Origin: JBJKPP01 sp046706145
Lineage (GTDB): Bacteria > Bacteroidota > Ignavibacteria > Ignavibacteriales > Ignavibacteriaceae
Assembly: GCA_046706145.1 (NCBI GenBank)
Contig: JBJKPP010000197.1
Coordinates: 1-14,506 of the forward strand
Reading direction: 5' to 3'
Length of the DNA stretch: 14,506 nt
The translations under genes were made by a program, and so were the position numbers. This document shows positions 6,927-13,497 of this stretch, one piece after another. The stretch's first letter is position 1; every line of letters begins with the position of its first letter. The notes below the pieces were generated by a model, which saw only the letters and a program-made list of their open reading frames with translations, was not told where the DNA came from and did not search any database.

Positions 6927-7544
6927 TTAATCACTAAAAGAAACATTGTAGGAAGCAAGTTTTAAATTAGGATAATCCTTTTTAAAGTAACTTGTGTAAA
7001 AGTTCCTGAGTTCCGGACTATCCATATTCTTAGAGAGAAATAAGTTCGTTCCCTTTTTATCTACGACAAGGTGTGCTAAATACACCTGTTTTTTGGAAAA
7101 GTCTATTACATACGAAAAAATTTCTCCGCCTCCGCTGCCAAGATAATAATCCTGAGAATTGTAATAAAGAAGCTCATGGTTAAAGCCAGGAAACTTTATT
7201 TTTTTTGTTAGAGATTCATTAAAAGACCCGCTTAACAAGCTAGTATTGTACACAACACTAAAGGAACCATCGTCATTCTGTGTAATTAGATAGAAAGTTA
7301 TTCCTGTGGTATCGCTCTTTGTTATTTCTTTGCCTGCAACAATTTCTATCTTATTTTGATTATCAAAGGAACCCCTATAAGCGAAATTAACATCGTTACC
7401 AATAACTTTTTTTGCAACTTCTAGAACAACTTTAGGGTCATTATAATCAACTGAAGTTTTGGGTTTTTCTTTTTTGCCGGAACACGAATAAAAAACAATT
7501 GACAAAAAGATAAAGATGTAAAGCAGTTTTTTATTTGATAACAA
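6927..7544 (-). CDS. Predicted lipoprotein of unknown function
   Basis: I do not recognise this 205-residue protein. Its N-terminus (MLSNKKLLYIFIFLSIVFYS, then Cys21) is a lipoprotein signal with a relaxed lipobox FYSC, followed by a Lys-rich stretch. The mature part looks like a mixed alpha/beta globular domain with aromatic-rich strands, for example TGITFYLITQNDDGSFSVVY. Ser22-Gly23 follow the Cys, with no Asp at +2, so sorting to the outer membrane is possible. The start is TTG (7542-7544): a stop lies six codons upstream and no ATG or GTG is available. GGA lies seven bases upstream, in the 3' end of the L,D-transpeptidase-like gene. The two genes overlap by 14 bases, so they are probably translationally coupled and may act together. 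The next gene, 31 bases on, is an outer-membrane assembly protein, which suggests an envelope role. Confidence 0.8.
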   Translation of the reverse strand: MLSNKKLLYIFIFLSIVFYSCSGKKEKPKTSVDYNDPKVVLEVAKKVIGNDVNFAYRGSFDNQNKIEIVAGKEITKSDTTGITFYLITQNDDGSFSVVYNTSLLSGSFNESLTKKIKFPGFNHELLYYNSQDYYLGSGGGEIFSYVIDFSKKQVYLAHLVVDKKGTNLFLSKNMDSPELRNFYTSYFKKDYPNLKLASYNVSFSD

Positions 7545-8223
7545 CTTTTGTTCCTTTCTTTACTACCGTATATAATTCATCAATAGCCTCATTGCTAACA
7601 GCGATTGAGCCATTAGTCCAATTATATACAAAAGGTAGGTTTTTAAAAATGTAATTATACTCTCCAATTCCTTCAATTCCTATATCGCCGCCTAATCTAG
7701 TAGATGAATCTGTACAGCCCACATAATAATATTGAAACTTAAGACTGTCAAAAGCTTCCTGTGTTATCCATCCTTTTCTTAAAGCTTCCTCTGCATCATT
7801 TAGATTCGGATAGTTAATCCGGAAAAATTTGTGGTATTTACTTACAGTATCTATTTCACAAATTTTATAATTACCAACCGGTGTAGCCCCATCATCTCTT
7901 TCCATTTTAGGTGAACTGACATTTCTACCAAAACTTGCACGGTATGTTTTAATTAATATTGTATCATCATAAAGACTAAGTGAGTATGATTTTCTATCAA
8001 TTATTATCAATGGATCTTGTATTTTTTTTATTCCTTTCTCTTTCATCACTTCCTTAAGAGGAACTTGTCTCAGGTTAAGCACTATTCCGTAAACTATAAC
8101 TCCGGCTGTAAAAAGTATGATTCCACCACTAAAAAAAATGGCGTTTCTAAAAGTCGATTTGTTAACAAGCTGCTTTAGATAACTTAAACCGGATTCTAGA
8201 ATTCCTTCTTTGTTCTTGTCCAT
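7531..8223 (-). CDS. Membrane-anchored L,D-transpeptidase-like protein, apparently lacking catalytic residues
   Basis: L,D-transpeptidases (YkuD fold) crosslink peptidoglycan or attach proteins to it through a catalytic Cys. This 230-residue protein has a short cytoplasmic N-terminus, one transmembrane segment (about 27-50) and a YkuD-like domain from about 71 to the end. The fold markers are clear: PLIIIDRKSYSLSLYDD, then SFGRNVSSPKMERDDGATPVG (split around 97-117), and the closing IAVSNEAIDELY typical of the class. The two active-site positions differ. The expected IHG is IEG with Glu184 (codon GAA, 7672-7674). The expected GC(I/V)(A/R) is GSIA with Ser206 (codon TCA, 7606-7608). The frame is intact and well conserved elsewhere, so a non-catalytic, perhaps peptidoglycan-binding, role is more likely than decay. 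It overlaps the following lipoprotein gene by 14 bases. The ATG is at 8221-8223. Confidence 0.82.
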   Translation of the reverse strand: MDKNKEGILESGLSYLKQLVNKSTFRNAIFFSGGIILFTAGVIVYGIVLNLRQVPLKEVMKEKGIKKIQDPLIIIDRKSYSLSLYDDTILIKTYRASFGRNVSSPKMERDDGATPVGNYKICEIDTVSKYHKFFRINYPNLNDAEEALRKGWITQEAFDSLKFQYYYVGCTDSSTRLGGDIGIEGIGEYNYIFKNLPFVYNWTNGSIAVSNEAIDELYTVVKKGTKVVIK

Positions 8224-8297
8224 TAATATGTAGAATCAAACCTTAAATTTTATTGTGAAAATTTACAGAAAATATGGGAAAGTTTTAAGGAAGTGTG

Positions 8298-8336
8298 TTT
8301 CTCATGTGGAATTTCTGACTCGGTTAGTATGAGAAA
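8298..8336. promoter_or_regulatory. Hairpin in the frr to L,D-transpeptidase gap
   Basis: The 190-base gap 8224-8413 contains one clear inverted repeat: TTTCTCAT (8298-8305) and ATGAGAAA (8329-8336), an 8-base-pair stem with a 23-base loop. Neither strand shows a T-run after it, so it is not a standard terminator. It could be a regulatory structure in the leader of the envelope operon. No convincing promoter was found beside it. Confidence 0.35.
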
Positions 8337-8413
8337 GAGACTCTAAAATTTCGTTGGAAATCTTGAATACATGTTTGATTTAATTGCTGGTAAGAAAATA
8401 TTTATCCGGAATC

Positions 8414-8968
8414 TCAAACCTCCATAATTTCATTTTCTTTATGCTTAAGTATCTCATCAATTTTGCCGATATGTTCGTCTGTAAGTTTTTGTATTTTTTG
8501 TTCTGCAGTTTTAAGTTGATCCTCAGAAATTTTCTTATCTTTCTCTTCTCTTTTCAAATGGTCATTTGCATCTCTTCTAATATTTCGAATGGCAATTTTA
8601 GAATCTTCACCAAATTTTTTAATAATCTTTACTAATTCTTTTCTTCTTTCTTCAGTAAGAGCGGGAATCGGGATCTTCAAGTTGGTGCCGTCGCTCACCG
8701 GGTTTAAACCTAAATTTGCTTCCATAATAGCTTTCTCTACAACTGCGAGTGTACTTTTGTCCCAAGGTGTAAAGGATAGCGTATGTGGATCAAGAACTGT
8801 CAGATTACCTACTCTGTTAACCGGTGTCATTGTTCCATAATAATCAACTTTAATTCCATCCAAAAGAGCGGTGGTTGCTTTGCCGGACCTAATCTTAGTA
8901 AGTTCGCCTCTAAGAGCTTCAAGAGATTTGTCCATTCTACTTTGAGTATCTTTTATTGTAGCTTCCAT
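8414..8968 (-). CDS. frr: Ribosome recycling factor
   Basis: RRF, together with EF-G, splits the post-termination ribosome complex. The 184 residues match the usual length of about 185. Family motifs are present: the N-terminal helix MEATIKDTQSRMDKSLEALR, then ELTKIRSGKATTALLDGIKVDYYG, the signature LNPVSDGTNLKIPIPALTEE (88-107), and a C-terminal helix bundle ending in KIDEILKHKENEIMEV. The ATG is at 8966-8968, with a modest AAAGAG before it. It lies 18 bases after pyrH, the usual pairing, and the two are surely cotranscribed. A 190-base gap follows before the envelope genes. Confidence 0.97.
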   Translation of the reverse strand: MEATIKDTQSRMDKSLEALRGELTKIRSGKATTALLDGIKVDYYGTMTPVNRVGNLTVLDPHTLSFTPWDKSTLAVVEKAIMEANLGLNPVSDGTNLKIPIPALTEERRKELVKIIKKFGEDSKIAIRNIRRDANDHLKREEKDKKISEDQLKTAEQKIQKLTDEHIGKIDEILKHKENEIMEV

Positions 8969-8986
8969 TTTTTAACTCTTTTATTA

Positions 8987-9724
8987 TTACAAATTTTTAA
9001 CTTTTTCAAAATTGTATATAACCGTACCGATGTTTTCACCTTTAACTAGTTTCAAAAGATTATCAGGCTGGTTCATGTTAAACACTATCATTGGAAGATC
9101 GTTTTCTTGACAAAGACTAACAGCAGTCAAATCCATAATTCTTAAATTTTTCTTTAGAACATCTAGATAATTTAACGAGTCAAACTTAAGAGCGTTAGGA
9201 TTTTTTTCCGGATCGGAATCATACACTCCATCAACTCTTGTCCCTTTAACTATAACATCGGCTCCTATTTCAACAGCTCTTAGCGAGGCAGCAGTATCTG
9301 TGCTAAAATACGGATGTCCGGTTCCGGCTCCAAAAATCACAACTCTGCCTTTTTCAAGATGTCTTTGTGCTCTTCTACGAATATATGGCTCGGCAATCTC
9401 TTCCATCTTGATTGCACTCATCAAACGAGAATAAATTCCTGCATGTTCTATTGCATTTTGAAGAGCTAGAGAATTAATCATCGTGGCCAGCATTCCCATC
9501 TGATCCCCGGTGACTCTCTCAATTCCCTGGTCAGATGCATTCAAGCCCCTGTAAATATTCCCTCCACCAATAACAATCCCAAGTTCCACTCCTACATCAT
9601 GTACCTTTTTTACTTCATTGGCAAAAAAAGTCAAGACTTCGGGTTCAATACCAAAGCCTTTAGTCCCCATCAGGGACTCGCCGCTAAGCTTAAGTAAAAC
9701 TCTTTTATATTTTAATTTGATCAT
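8987..9724 (-). CDS. pyrH: UMP kinase
   Basis: UMP kinase phosphorylates UMP to UDP in pyrimidine nucleotide synthesis; the bacterial enzyme is a hexamer of the amino-acid-kinase fold. The 245-residue protein shows LLKLSGESLMG at 10-20, GGGNIYRG at 53-60, the GDQMGMLATMINSLAL segment, GAGTGHPYFSTDTAA at 132-146 and KGTRVDGVYDSDPEKNP from 160. All are as expected for an active enzyme. The ATG is at 9722-9724 without a visible ribosome binding site. It lies 72 bases after tsf, with a strong terminator in between, so it needs read-through or a promoter hidden in that short AT-rich gap. frr follows at once. Confidence 0.97.
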   Translation of the reverse strand: MIKLKYKRVLLKLSGESLMGTKGFGIEPEVLTFFANEVKKVHDVGVELGIVIGGGNIYRGLNASDQGIERVTGDQMGMLATMINSLALQNAIEHAGIYSRLMSAIKMEEIAEPYIRRRAQRHLEKGRVVIFGAGTGHPYFSTDTAASLRAVEIGADVIVKGTRVDGVYDSDPEKNPNALKFDSLNYLDVLKKNLRIMDLTAVSLCQENDLPMIVFNMNQPDNLLKLVKGENIGTVIYNFEKVKNL

Positions 9725-9752
9725 TTTATTAAATATAATTTAATGAATTTAT

Positions 9753-9784
9753 AAAAAAAAAGGTCTTAAAAATAAGACCTTTTT
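9753..9784 (-). terminator. Intrinsic terminator between tsf and pyrH
   Basis: AAAAAGGTCTTA and TAAGACCTTTTT (plus positions 9757-9768 and 9773-9784) form a 12-base-pair stem with a 4-base loop. On the minus strand the T-run continues through 9753, making nine T in a row. This is the cleanest terminator of the window. It begins 12 bases after the tsf stop codon. Confidence 0.85.
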
Positions 9785-9796
9785 AGAAAAGAAATA

Positions 9797-10678
9797 TCAG
9801 TTTGAGCCTGATCCGTCTTCTGCGGATTTATTTTCATCACCCAGATGAAAACGGTAGAATTTATCAATTTTTATATCCGTACCGTTACGAGAATTGAATT
9901 CTTTTAACAAGTTAGCAATAGTTTTCGAATTGTCTTTAATAAAAGCTTGTTCCAACAGACAATTTTCTTGATAAAATTTATTCAACTTACCTTGTGCAAT
10001 TTTATCAAGTATATTTTCAGGTTTTCCTTCTTTCAGGGCAACTGCCTTGTATATTTCCATTTCCTTATCTATTGTTTCCTTAGTAACTTCTTCTCTTCTC
10101 ACACATAATGGATTCATAGCTGCAACTTGCATAGCAATATCTTTTCCAATTTCTGATAATCCGTCATTATTCTCTTTCACATTATCAAGCTTAACCAAGA
10201 CACCAAGTTTTGATCCGGGATGTATATAATCGACTAAAATTCCATCTGCTGTTTCTTCCAGTTTAAATCTAGAAATTTCTGTTTTCTCACCAACCTTACC
10301 AACAATTTCATTTAATTTTTCGCCAATCGAATTGGTCTTTAATAATTCTTCTACGGTAGCGGGTTTCTTGGAAACTATGGTATCAACCACATCATTGGCA
10401 AAACCAGTAAAGTCTGCGCTATTTGCTACAAAATCTGTCTCGCAATTAACTTCCACAATTGCTCCAAGTTTGTTATTGTCTATAACTTTAGTTAATACGA
10501 GACCTTCATTCGCAGCTTTTTCTGCACGTTTAGAAGCAACTGAAGCTCCTTTTTTTCGCAAGACCTCAATTGCTTTTTCCATATTTCCTTCAGCTTCAAT
10601 TAATGCTTTTTTACAGTCCATCATGCCTGCACCAGTTTTCTTTCTAAGCTCATTTACTTGAGCAGCAGTAACGTTCAT
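9797..10678 (-). CDS. tsf: Translation elongation factor Ts
   Basis: EF-Ts is the nucleotide exchange factor that recycles EF-Tu. The 293-residue protein begins with the UBA-like domain (VTAAQVNELRKKTGAGMMDC, then KKALIEAEGNMEKAIEVLRKKG). It carries the signature TDFVAN at 81-86 (in VNCETDFVANSADF). The paired core subdomains follow, ending in a short acidic, Gly/Ser-rich tail (DENKSAEDGSGSN). The ATG (10676-10678) is preceded by GAGAGG. The gene is 23 bases after rpsB, the near-universal rpsB-tsf pair, and is followed by a strong intrinsic terminator. Confidence 0.97.
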   Translation of the reverse strand: MNVTAAQVNELRKKTGAGMMDCKKALIEAEGNMEKAIEVLRKKGASVASKRAEKAANEGLVLTKVIDNNKLGAIVEVNCETDFVANSADFTGFANDVVDTIVSKKPATVEELLKTNSIGEKLNEIVGKVGEKTEISRFKLEETADGILVDYIHPGSKLGVLVKLDNVKENNDGLSEIGKDIAMQVAAMNPLCVRREEVTKETIDKEMEIYKAVALKEGKPENILDKIAQGKLNKFYQENCLLEQAFIKDNSKTIANLLKEFNSRNGTDIKIDKFYRFHLGDENKSAEDGSGSN

Positions 10679-10701
10679 TTTTTCTAATTCCTCTCTTTAA
10701 A

Positions 10702-11532
10702 TTATTCCTTACTCTTTTCCTTTGACTCTGTAGTCTCTTCTTTGTTCTCTGCCTTTTCAGCAATTCTTTCTTTCTTCGCTTTTTCTTCCTGCTCTCTTTC
10801 CTTCCTAATCCGTTCCTTTTCGGCTGCTTCTTCAGCTTTTATTTCTTTAGCTTTTTGGTTGCCTTCGATAACAGCATCTGCAAAACATTTTGTAATCAAC
10901 TCGATTGTTTTTACAGCATCATCATTAGCAGGGATAATTTGATCAATAATGTCAGGGTCACAATTTGTATCCACAATAGCGTAAACGGGAATATTTAATC
11001 TCTTCGCTTCTTTAACAGCAATAGATTCTTTCTTTATATCAACGACGAACATTGCGCCAGGAAGCCGCGTCATTGTCTCGACGCCTTCAAGAACTTTTTT
11101 CAGCTTATCTTTTTCTCTAGTAAGAAAAAGTCTCTCTTTTTTTGTTATCTTATCAAAAGTACCATCACTCTCTTGCTTTTCAATATTATTTAGTCTTTTA
11201 ACGCTTTTACGGATAGTAGAAAAATTAGTCAACATTCCGCCAAGCCATCTTTCGCTGACCCAGTTAGATTCGCTCCTTTTTGCCTCGGCTTCAATTACTC
11301 CTTTAGCTTGTTTTTTTGTCCCTACAAAAATAACTTTTTTCCCTTCCGAGGTGAGATTTCTAATGGAGTCTAAAGATACAGCCAATTTCTCCTGAGTTTT
11401 CTTTAAATCAATTATATGGATCCCATTCTTTTCCATAAAAATATATGGCCTCATTTTGGGATTCCAACGGCGAGTTAAGTGACCGAAATGTGCCCCAGCC
11501 TCAATTAGCTGAGTTAATTCAACCTTTTCCAT
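10702..11532 (-). CDS. rpsB: 30S ribosomal protein S2 with charged C-terminal tail
   Basis: S2 is a late-assembling small-subunit protein needed for binding of S1 and mRNA. The 276-residue protein shows the family's N-terminus (LIEAGAHFGHLTRRWNPKMRPYIF, split around 9-32), GTKKQAKGVIEAEAKRS, WLGGMLTNFSTI at 96-107 and the later VDTNCDPDIIDQIIPANDDA segment. Residues 226-276 are an additional Lys/Glu/Ala tail, probably a long helix, such as occurs in a number of S2 proteins outside the Proteobacteria. The ATG (11530-11532) has a strong AGGAG six to seven bases upstream. The 183-base space before it is long for an operon interior and holds an 18-codon ORF, a GC-rich palindrome and a hairpin close to the ribosome binding site. 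In E. coli S2 represses its own operon through the leader, so such control is plausible here. Confidence 0.97.
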   Translation of the reverse strand: MEKVELTQLIEAGAHFGHLTRRWNPKMRPYIFMEKNGIHIIDLKKTQEKLAVSLDSIRNLTSEGKKVIFVGTKKQAKGVIEAEAKRSESNWVSERWLGGMLTNFSTIRKSVKRLNNIEKQESDGTFDKITKKERLFLTREKDKLKKVLEGVETMTRLPGAMFVVDIKKESIAVKEAKRLNIPVYAIVDTNCDPDIIDQIIPANDDAVKTIELITKCFADAVIEGNQKAKEIKAEEAAEKERIRKEREQEEKAKKERIAEKAENKEETTESKEKSKE

Positions 11533-11548
11533 TTATGCTCCTGTTTTT

Positions 11549-11566
11549 ATCCGGCACCTACCGGAT
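11549..11566 (-). promoter_or_regulatory. Hairpin just upstream of the rpsB ribosome binding site
   Basis: ATCCGG and CCGGAT form a 6-base-pair GC-rich stem with the 6-base loop TAGGTG (minus strand). It ends about 6 bases before the AGGAG of rpsB. It is followed by AAAAA rather than T, so it is not a terminator. The loop contains AGGTG, complementary to the CACCT in the palindrome 30 bases upstream, so a loop-stem contact is conceivable. It may control access to the rpsB start. Confidence 0.45.
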
Positions 11567-11591
11567 CTTCTACTTCTTTCTTCTTTACCTT

Positions 11592-11619
11592 CCACCCCTG
11601 TTTGTCGGGGCACAGGTGG
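11592..11619. repeat. GC-rich imperfect palindrome in the rpsB leader
   Basis: CCACC (11592-11596) pairs with GGTGG (11615-11619), extended by TG/CA with a two-base bulge. Alternatively, CCCC (11595-11598) pairs with GGGG (11607-11610). The block is much richer in GC than its surroundings, much like the element inserted in gmk but different in sequence. It is either an inserted small palindromic repeat or a functional part of an S2 leader. Confidence 0.5.
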
Positions 11620-11642
11620 TAAATCCAGAAGTATGTTTGTTT

Positions 11643-11699
11643 TTAATAAATGATTAAATTCATGTAGAAGTTTAAGGATAGCTTAAATTTCCAGAACAT
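11643..11699 (-). CDS. Possible 18-residue leader peptide upstream of rpsB
   Basis: Starting five bases after the rpsI stop-codon region, an AGGAG (plus 11707-11711) stands exactly seven bases before an ATG (11697-11699). That ATG opens an 18-codon frame, MFWKFKLSLNFYMNLIIY, ending in TAA. The peptide is hydrophobic and aromatic and resembles no family I know. Part of its coding sequence (CTTCTAC, 11664-11670) is complementary to GTAGAAG just before the rpsB hairpin (11567-11573). Translation of the peptide could therefore affect folding of the leader. The ribosome binding site is as good as that of rpsB itself. A chance ORF cannot be excluded. Confidence 0.35.
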   Translation of the reverse strand: MFWKFKLSLNFYMNLIIY

Positions 11700-11715
11700 G
11701 AACTTACTCCTGAAA

Positions 11716-12102
11716 TTATCTTTTAGAAAATTGAAATCTTTTTCTTGCTTTAGGTCTGCCGTATTTCTTACGTTCAACCATACGAGGATCCCTTGTTAGG
11801 AAACCTTCAGCTTTTAAGGCAGATCTTAAATTCGGATTTAATTCTATTAGTGCTCTTGAAATACCTAATCGAATTGCCTGCGCCTGCCCGGTAGTTCCAC
11901 CACCTTGAACATTAACAATTACATCATAACTTCCCTGAGTTTCAGAAACCCGCAAAGGAGCAGTTATATCTTCACGGCTGAGAAGCTGTGGAAAAGCCTT
12001 TTCAATTTCTTTTCCGTTTATAGTAATCTTCCCGTTTCCATTTCTCAAAATTACTCTGGCAACAGATGTTTTTCTTCTTCCTACAAAAACTTTATCGGCC
12101 AT
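11716..12102 (-). CDS. rpsI: 30S ribosomal protein S9
   Basis: S9 is a small-subunit protein whose C-terminal tail reaches the P-site tRNA. The 128-residue protein starts MADKVFVGRRKTSVARVILR and carries the conserved GGGTTGQAQAIRLGISRAL segment. It ends in the basic tail with KKYGRPKARKRFQFSKR, including the invariant terminal SKR. The ATG is at 12100-12102 with GGAGAG before it. It lies 10 bases after rplM, the universal rplM-rpsI pair. A 183-base leader separates it from rpsB. Confidence 0.97.
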   Translation of the reverse strand: MADKVFVGRRKTSVARVILRNGNGKITINGKEIEKAFPQLLSREDITAPLRVSETQGSYDVIVNVQGGGTTGQAQAIRLGISRALIELNPNLRSALKAEGFLTRDPRMVERKKYGRPKARKRFQFSKR

Positions 12103-12112
12103 TATCTCTCCG

Positions 12113-12553
12113 TTATAAACTTATTGTTTCGGGTTTCTGAGCTTTATGTGGATGCTCTTCGCCTTTATATACTTTTAATTTTTTTATTAGCTTACTTCCA
12201 AGCCTGTTTTTAGGAAGCATGCCTCTAACAGCAGTTTCAATTATGAACTCGGGTTTCTTTTGCAGCATCTCACCATATTTCCTTGTCTTAAGTCCGCCCG
12301 GATAACCAGAATAATGCGAGTATGTTTTTAACTCTTCTCTTTTCCCTGTCATCTTAATTTTGTCGGCATTTATTACGACTACAAAATCGCCAGTATCCAT
12401 GTTGGGAGTAAAAATTGCTTTGTTTTTCCCTCTAATAACTCCGGCTATCTTAGTAGCTAAACGGCCTAGGACTTGGTCCTTTGCATCAACCAGATACCAT
12501 TTCCTGTTCGCATCTTCAGGTTTTACAAATTTTGTAATCTTCTCTTGTTTCAC
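12113..12553 (-). CDS. rplM: 50S ribosomal protein L13
   Basis: L13 is an early-assembling large-subunit protein. The 146-residue sequence has the typical KWYLVDAKDQVLGRLATKIA opening, the FTPNMDTGDFVVVINADKIK segment, then YSHYSGYPGGLK, and VRGMLPKNRLGSKLIKKLKV, followed by YKGEEHPHKAQKPE. The start is GTG (12551-12553). GGGAG lies seven bases before it, and the protein then has the normal family length, so the GTG is well supported. It is the first gene of the ribosomal operon. A promoter with a 17-base spacer lies about 40 to 70 bases upstream. Confidence 0.97.
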   Translation of the reverse strand: MKQEKITKFVKPEDANRKWYLVDAKDQVLGRLATKIAGVIRGKNKAIFTPNMDTGDFVVVINADKIKMTGKREELKTYSHYSGYPGGLKTRKYGEMLQKKPEFIIETAVRGMLPKNRLGSKLIKKLKVYKGEEHPHKAQKPETISL

Positions 12554-12594
12554 TTCGTTCTCCCAAGGTCATAAATTTTCGAAAAAAGAATTTA

Positions 12595-12623
12595 AAATTA
12601 GGCTTAAGACGCTTAAAAGTCAA
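12595..12623 (-). promoter_or_regulatory. Sigma70-like promoter of the rplM operon
   Basis: On the minus strand, TTGACT (plus 12618-12623) and TAATTT (plus 12595-12600) are separated by exactly 17 bases and lie in AT-rich DNA. The transcript would start near 12588, leaving about 35 bases of leader before the GTG of rplM. Position, spacing and the near-consensus -35 box all fit a strong ribosomal-operon promoter. Confidence 0.6.
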
Positions 12624-12694
12624 GAAAATAGCGAAAAGGCTTTCAATTAAGACAATTTGGAAAAATAAAAATGTGCAAGCACCCAGTTACTTGC

Positions 12695-12732
12695 TAATAA
12701 ACCCAATCTCTACAAAGAAATTGGGTTTATTA
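12695..12732 (-). terminator. Long hairpin after the DUF4412 gene
   Basis: TAATAAACCCAAT (12695-12707) and ATTGGGTTTATTA (12720-12732) form a perfect 13-base-pair stem with a 12-base loop. It stands 28 bases after the DUF4412 stop codon and upstream of the rplM promoter. A separate T-run is missing, but the 3' arm itself contains TTTATTA. It is best read as the terminator isolating this gene from the ribosomal operon. Confidence 0.6.
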
Positions 12733-12760
12733 AAGAAACCTTATTATCAATGAATTTATT

Positions 12761-13492
12761 TTAATTATTTTTCTTCATTTGGTTGTACATGGCGGGCATA
12801 TCAAATTTCTTATAGCCGTCAGGAATAGAGAAAATATCATTGCCCAGCGATTCCTTATCCACGCTCACAACTTCCATTGAATTGACAACATTCCCATCTT
12901 TGTCCTTTGTTATGGCTTGCATTGGGAAAAATCCACCCTTGAATAAGTTTTTCACATCTTCCGGCATATCGTTACTACTTAGACCTTTTAGAAATGGGTT
13001 TTTACTGCTGGTCATTAAGAAACTGCCCAACTCTTTGGTGTACCATATTTCACCGGATTCACCATCTTCTTCATCCTTGTAAACTAACTCCTCGCAATCG
13101 TATCCCTGAATTTTCTTTGTGCGATGAGTGAATTTCACATTTTTCATCCCTTCCTTCATTTTTTCCATGTTGCTGTCGGTTTCAGCAGACTGTGCCATTT
13201 TCGAAAAATCCATCGGCATTTCCATATACATTTTTTGAGCAGGCATAATTACAGTCATTGTGTTTGCATCTGTATCCCAAATGCTATAACCCTCGCCCTT
13301 CATATCATTCATCTCAAATCTATATTTACTGCCTTTCACATAATAATCTATAAGGTTAGATTTATTGTCCTCATTTGTTACTTTCATCTTTATTTTACCC
13401 TCAAAAGAAGATTGAGAATAAATTTTTAAAGGCACAAAAAAAGTTACAACCAGCAAAAGTAAAAATGCTGTTTTAATGAACTTGGGAAACAT
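12761..13492 (-). CDS. Secreted DUF4412-domain protein, methionine-rich
   Basis: The 243-residue protein belongs, by its overall pattern, to the DUF4412 family, whose function is unknown. A signal peptide (about 1-26, with the hydrophobic core AFLLLLVVTFFV) directs it to the periplasm or beyond. The mature part shows the family-like course: FEGKIKMKVTN, then YYVKGSKYRFEM, then IWDTDANTMTVIMPAQKMYM, then IQGYDCEELVYKD and GEIWYTKEL, closing with FSIPDGYKKFDMP. Residues about 61-116 are rich in Met. The strand pattern would suit a lipid- or protein-binding beta-sheet, but that is inference. I chose the ATG at 13490-13492 over the in-frame GTG two codons upstream, because GGAGG (13498-13502) is five bases before the ATG and overlaps that GTG. 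It is monocistronic, between a hairpin terminator and a divergent gene. Confidence 0.82.
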   Translation of the reverse strand: MFPKFIKTAFLLLLVVTFFVPLKIYSQSSFEGKIKMKVTNEDNKSNLIDYYVKGSKYRFEMNDMKGEGYSIWDTDANTMTVIMPAQKMYMEMPMDFSKMAQSAETDSNMEKMKEGMKNVKFTHRTKKIQGYDCEELVYKDEEDGESGEIWYTKELGSFLMTSSKNPFLKGLSSNDMPEDVKNLFKGGFFPMQAITKDKDGNVVNSMEVVSVDKESLGNDIFSIPDGYKKFDMPAMYNQMKKNN

Positions 13493-13497
13493 AAACA

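Noticed and set aside
10332..10661. 109-codon plus-strand open frame inside tsf
   Set aside because: A shadow of the EF-Ts reading frame. The minus-strand protein has all EF-Ts motifs, and the plus frame has no ribosome binding site or recognisable domain.
12673..12694. Small inverted repeats GTGCAAGCAC and GCAAG/CTTGC near the rplM promoter, as an operator
   Set aside because: Stems of four or five bases in this short stretch are too weak to claim a binding site without conservation data.
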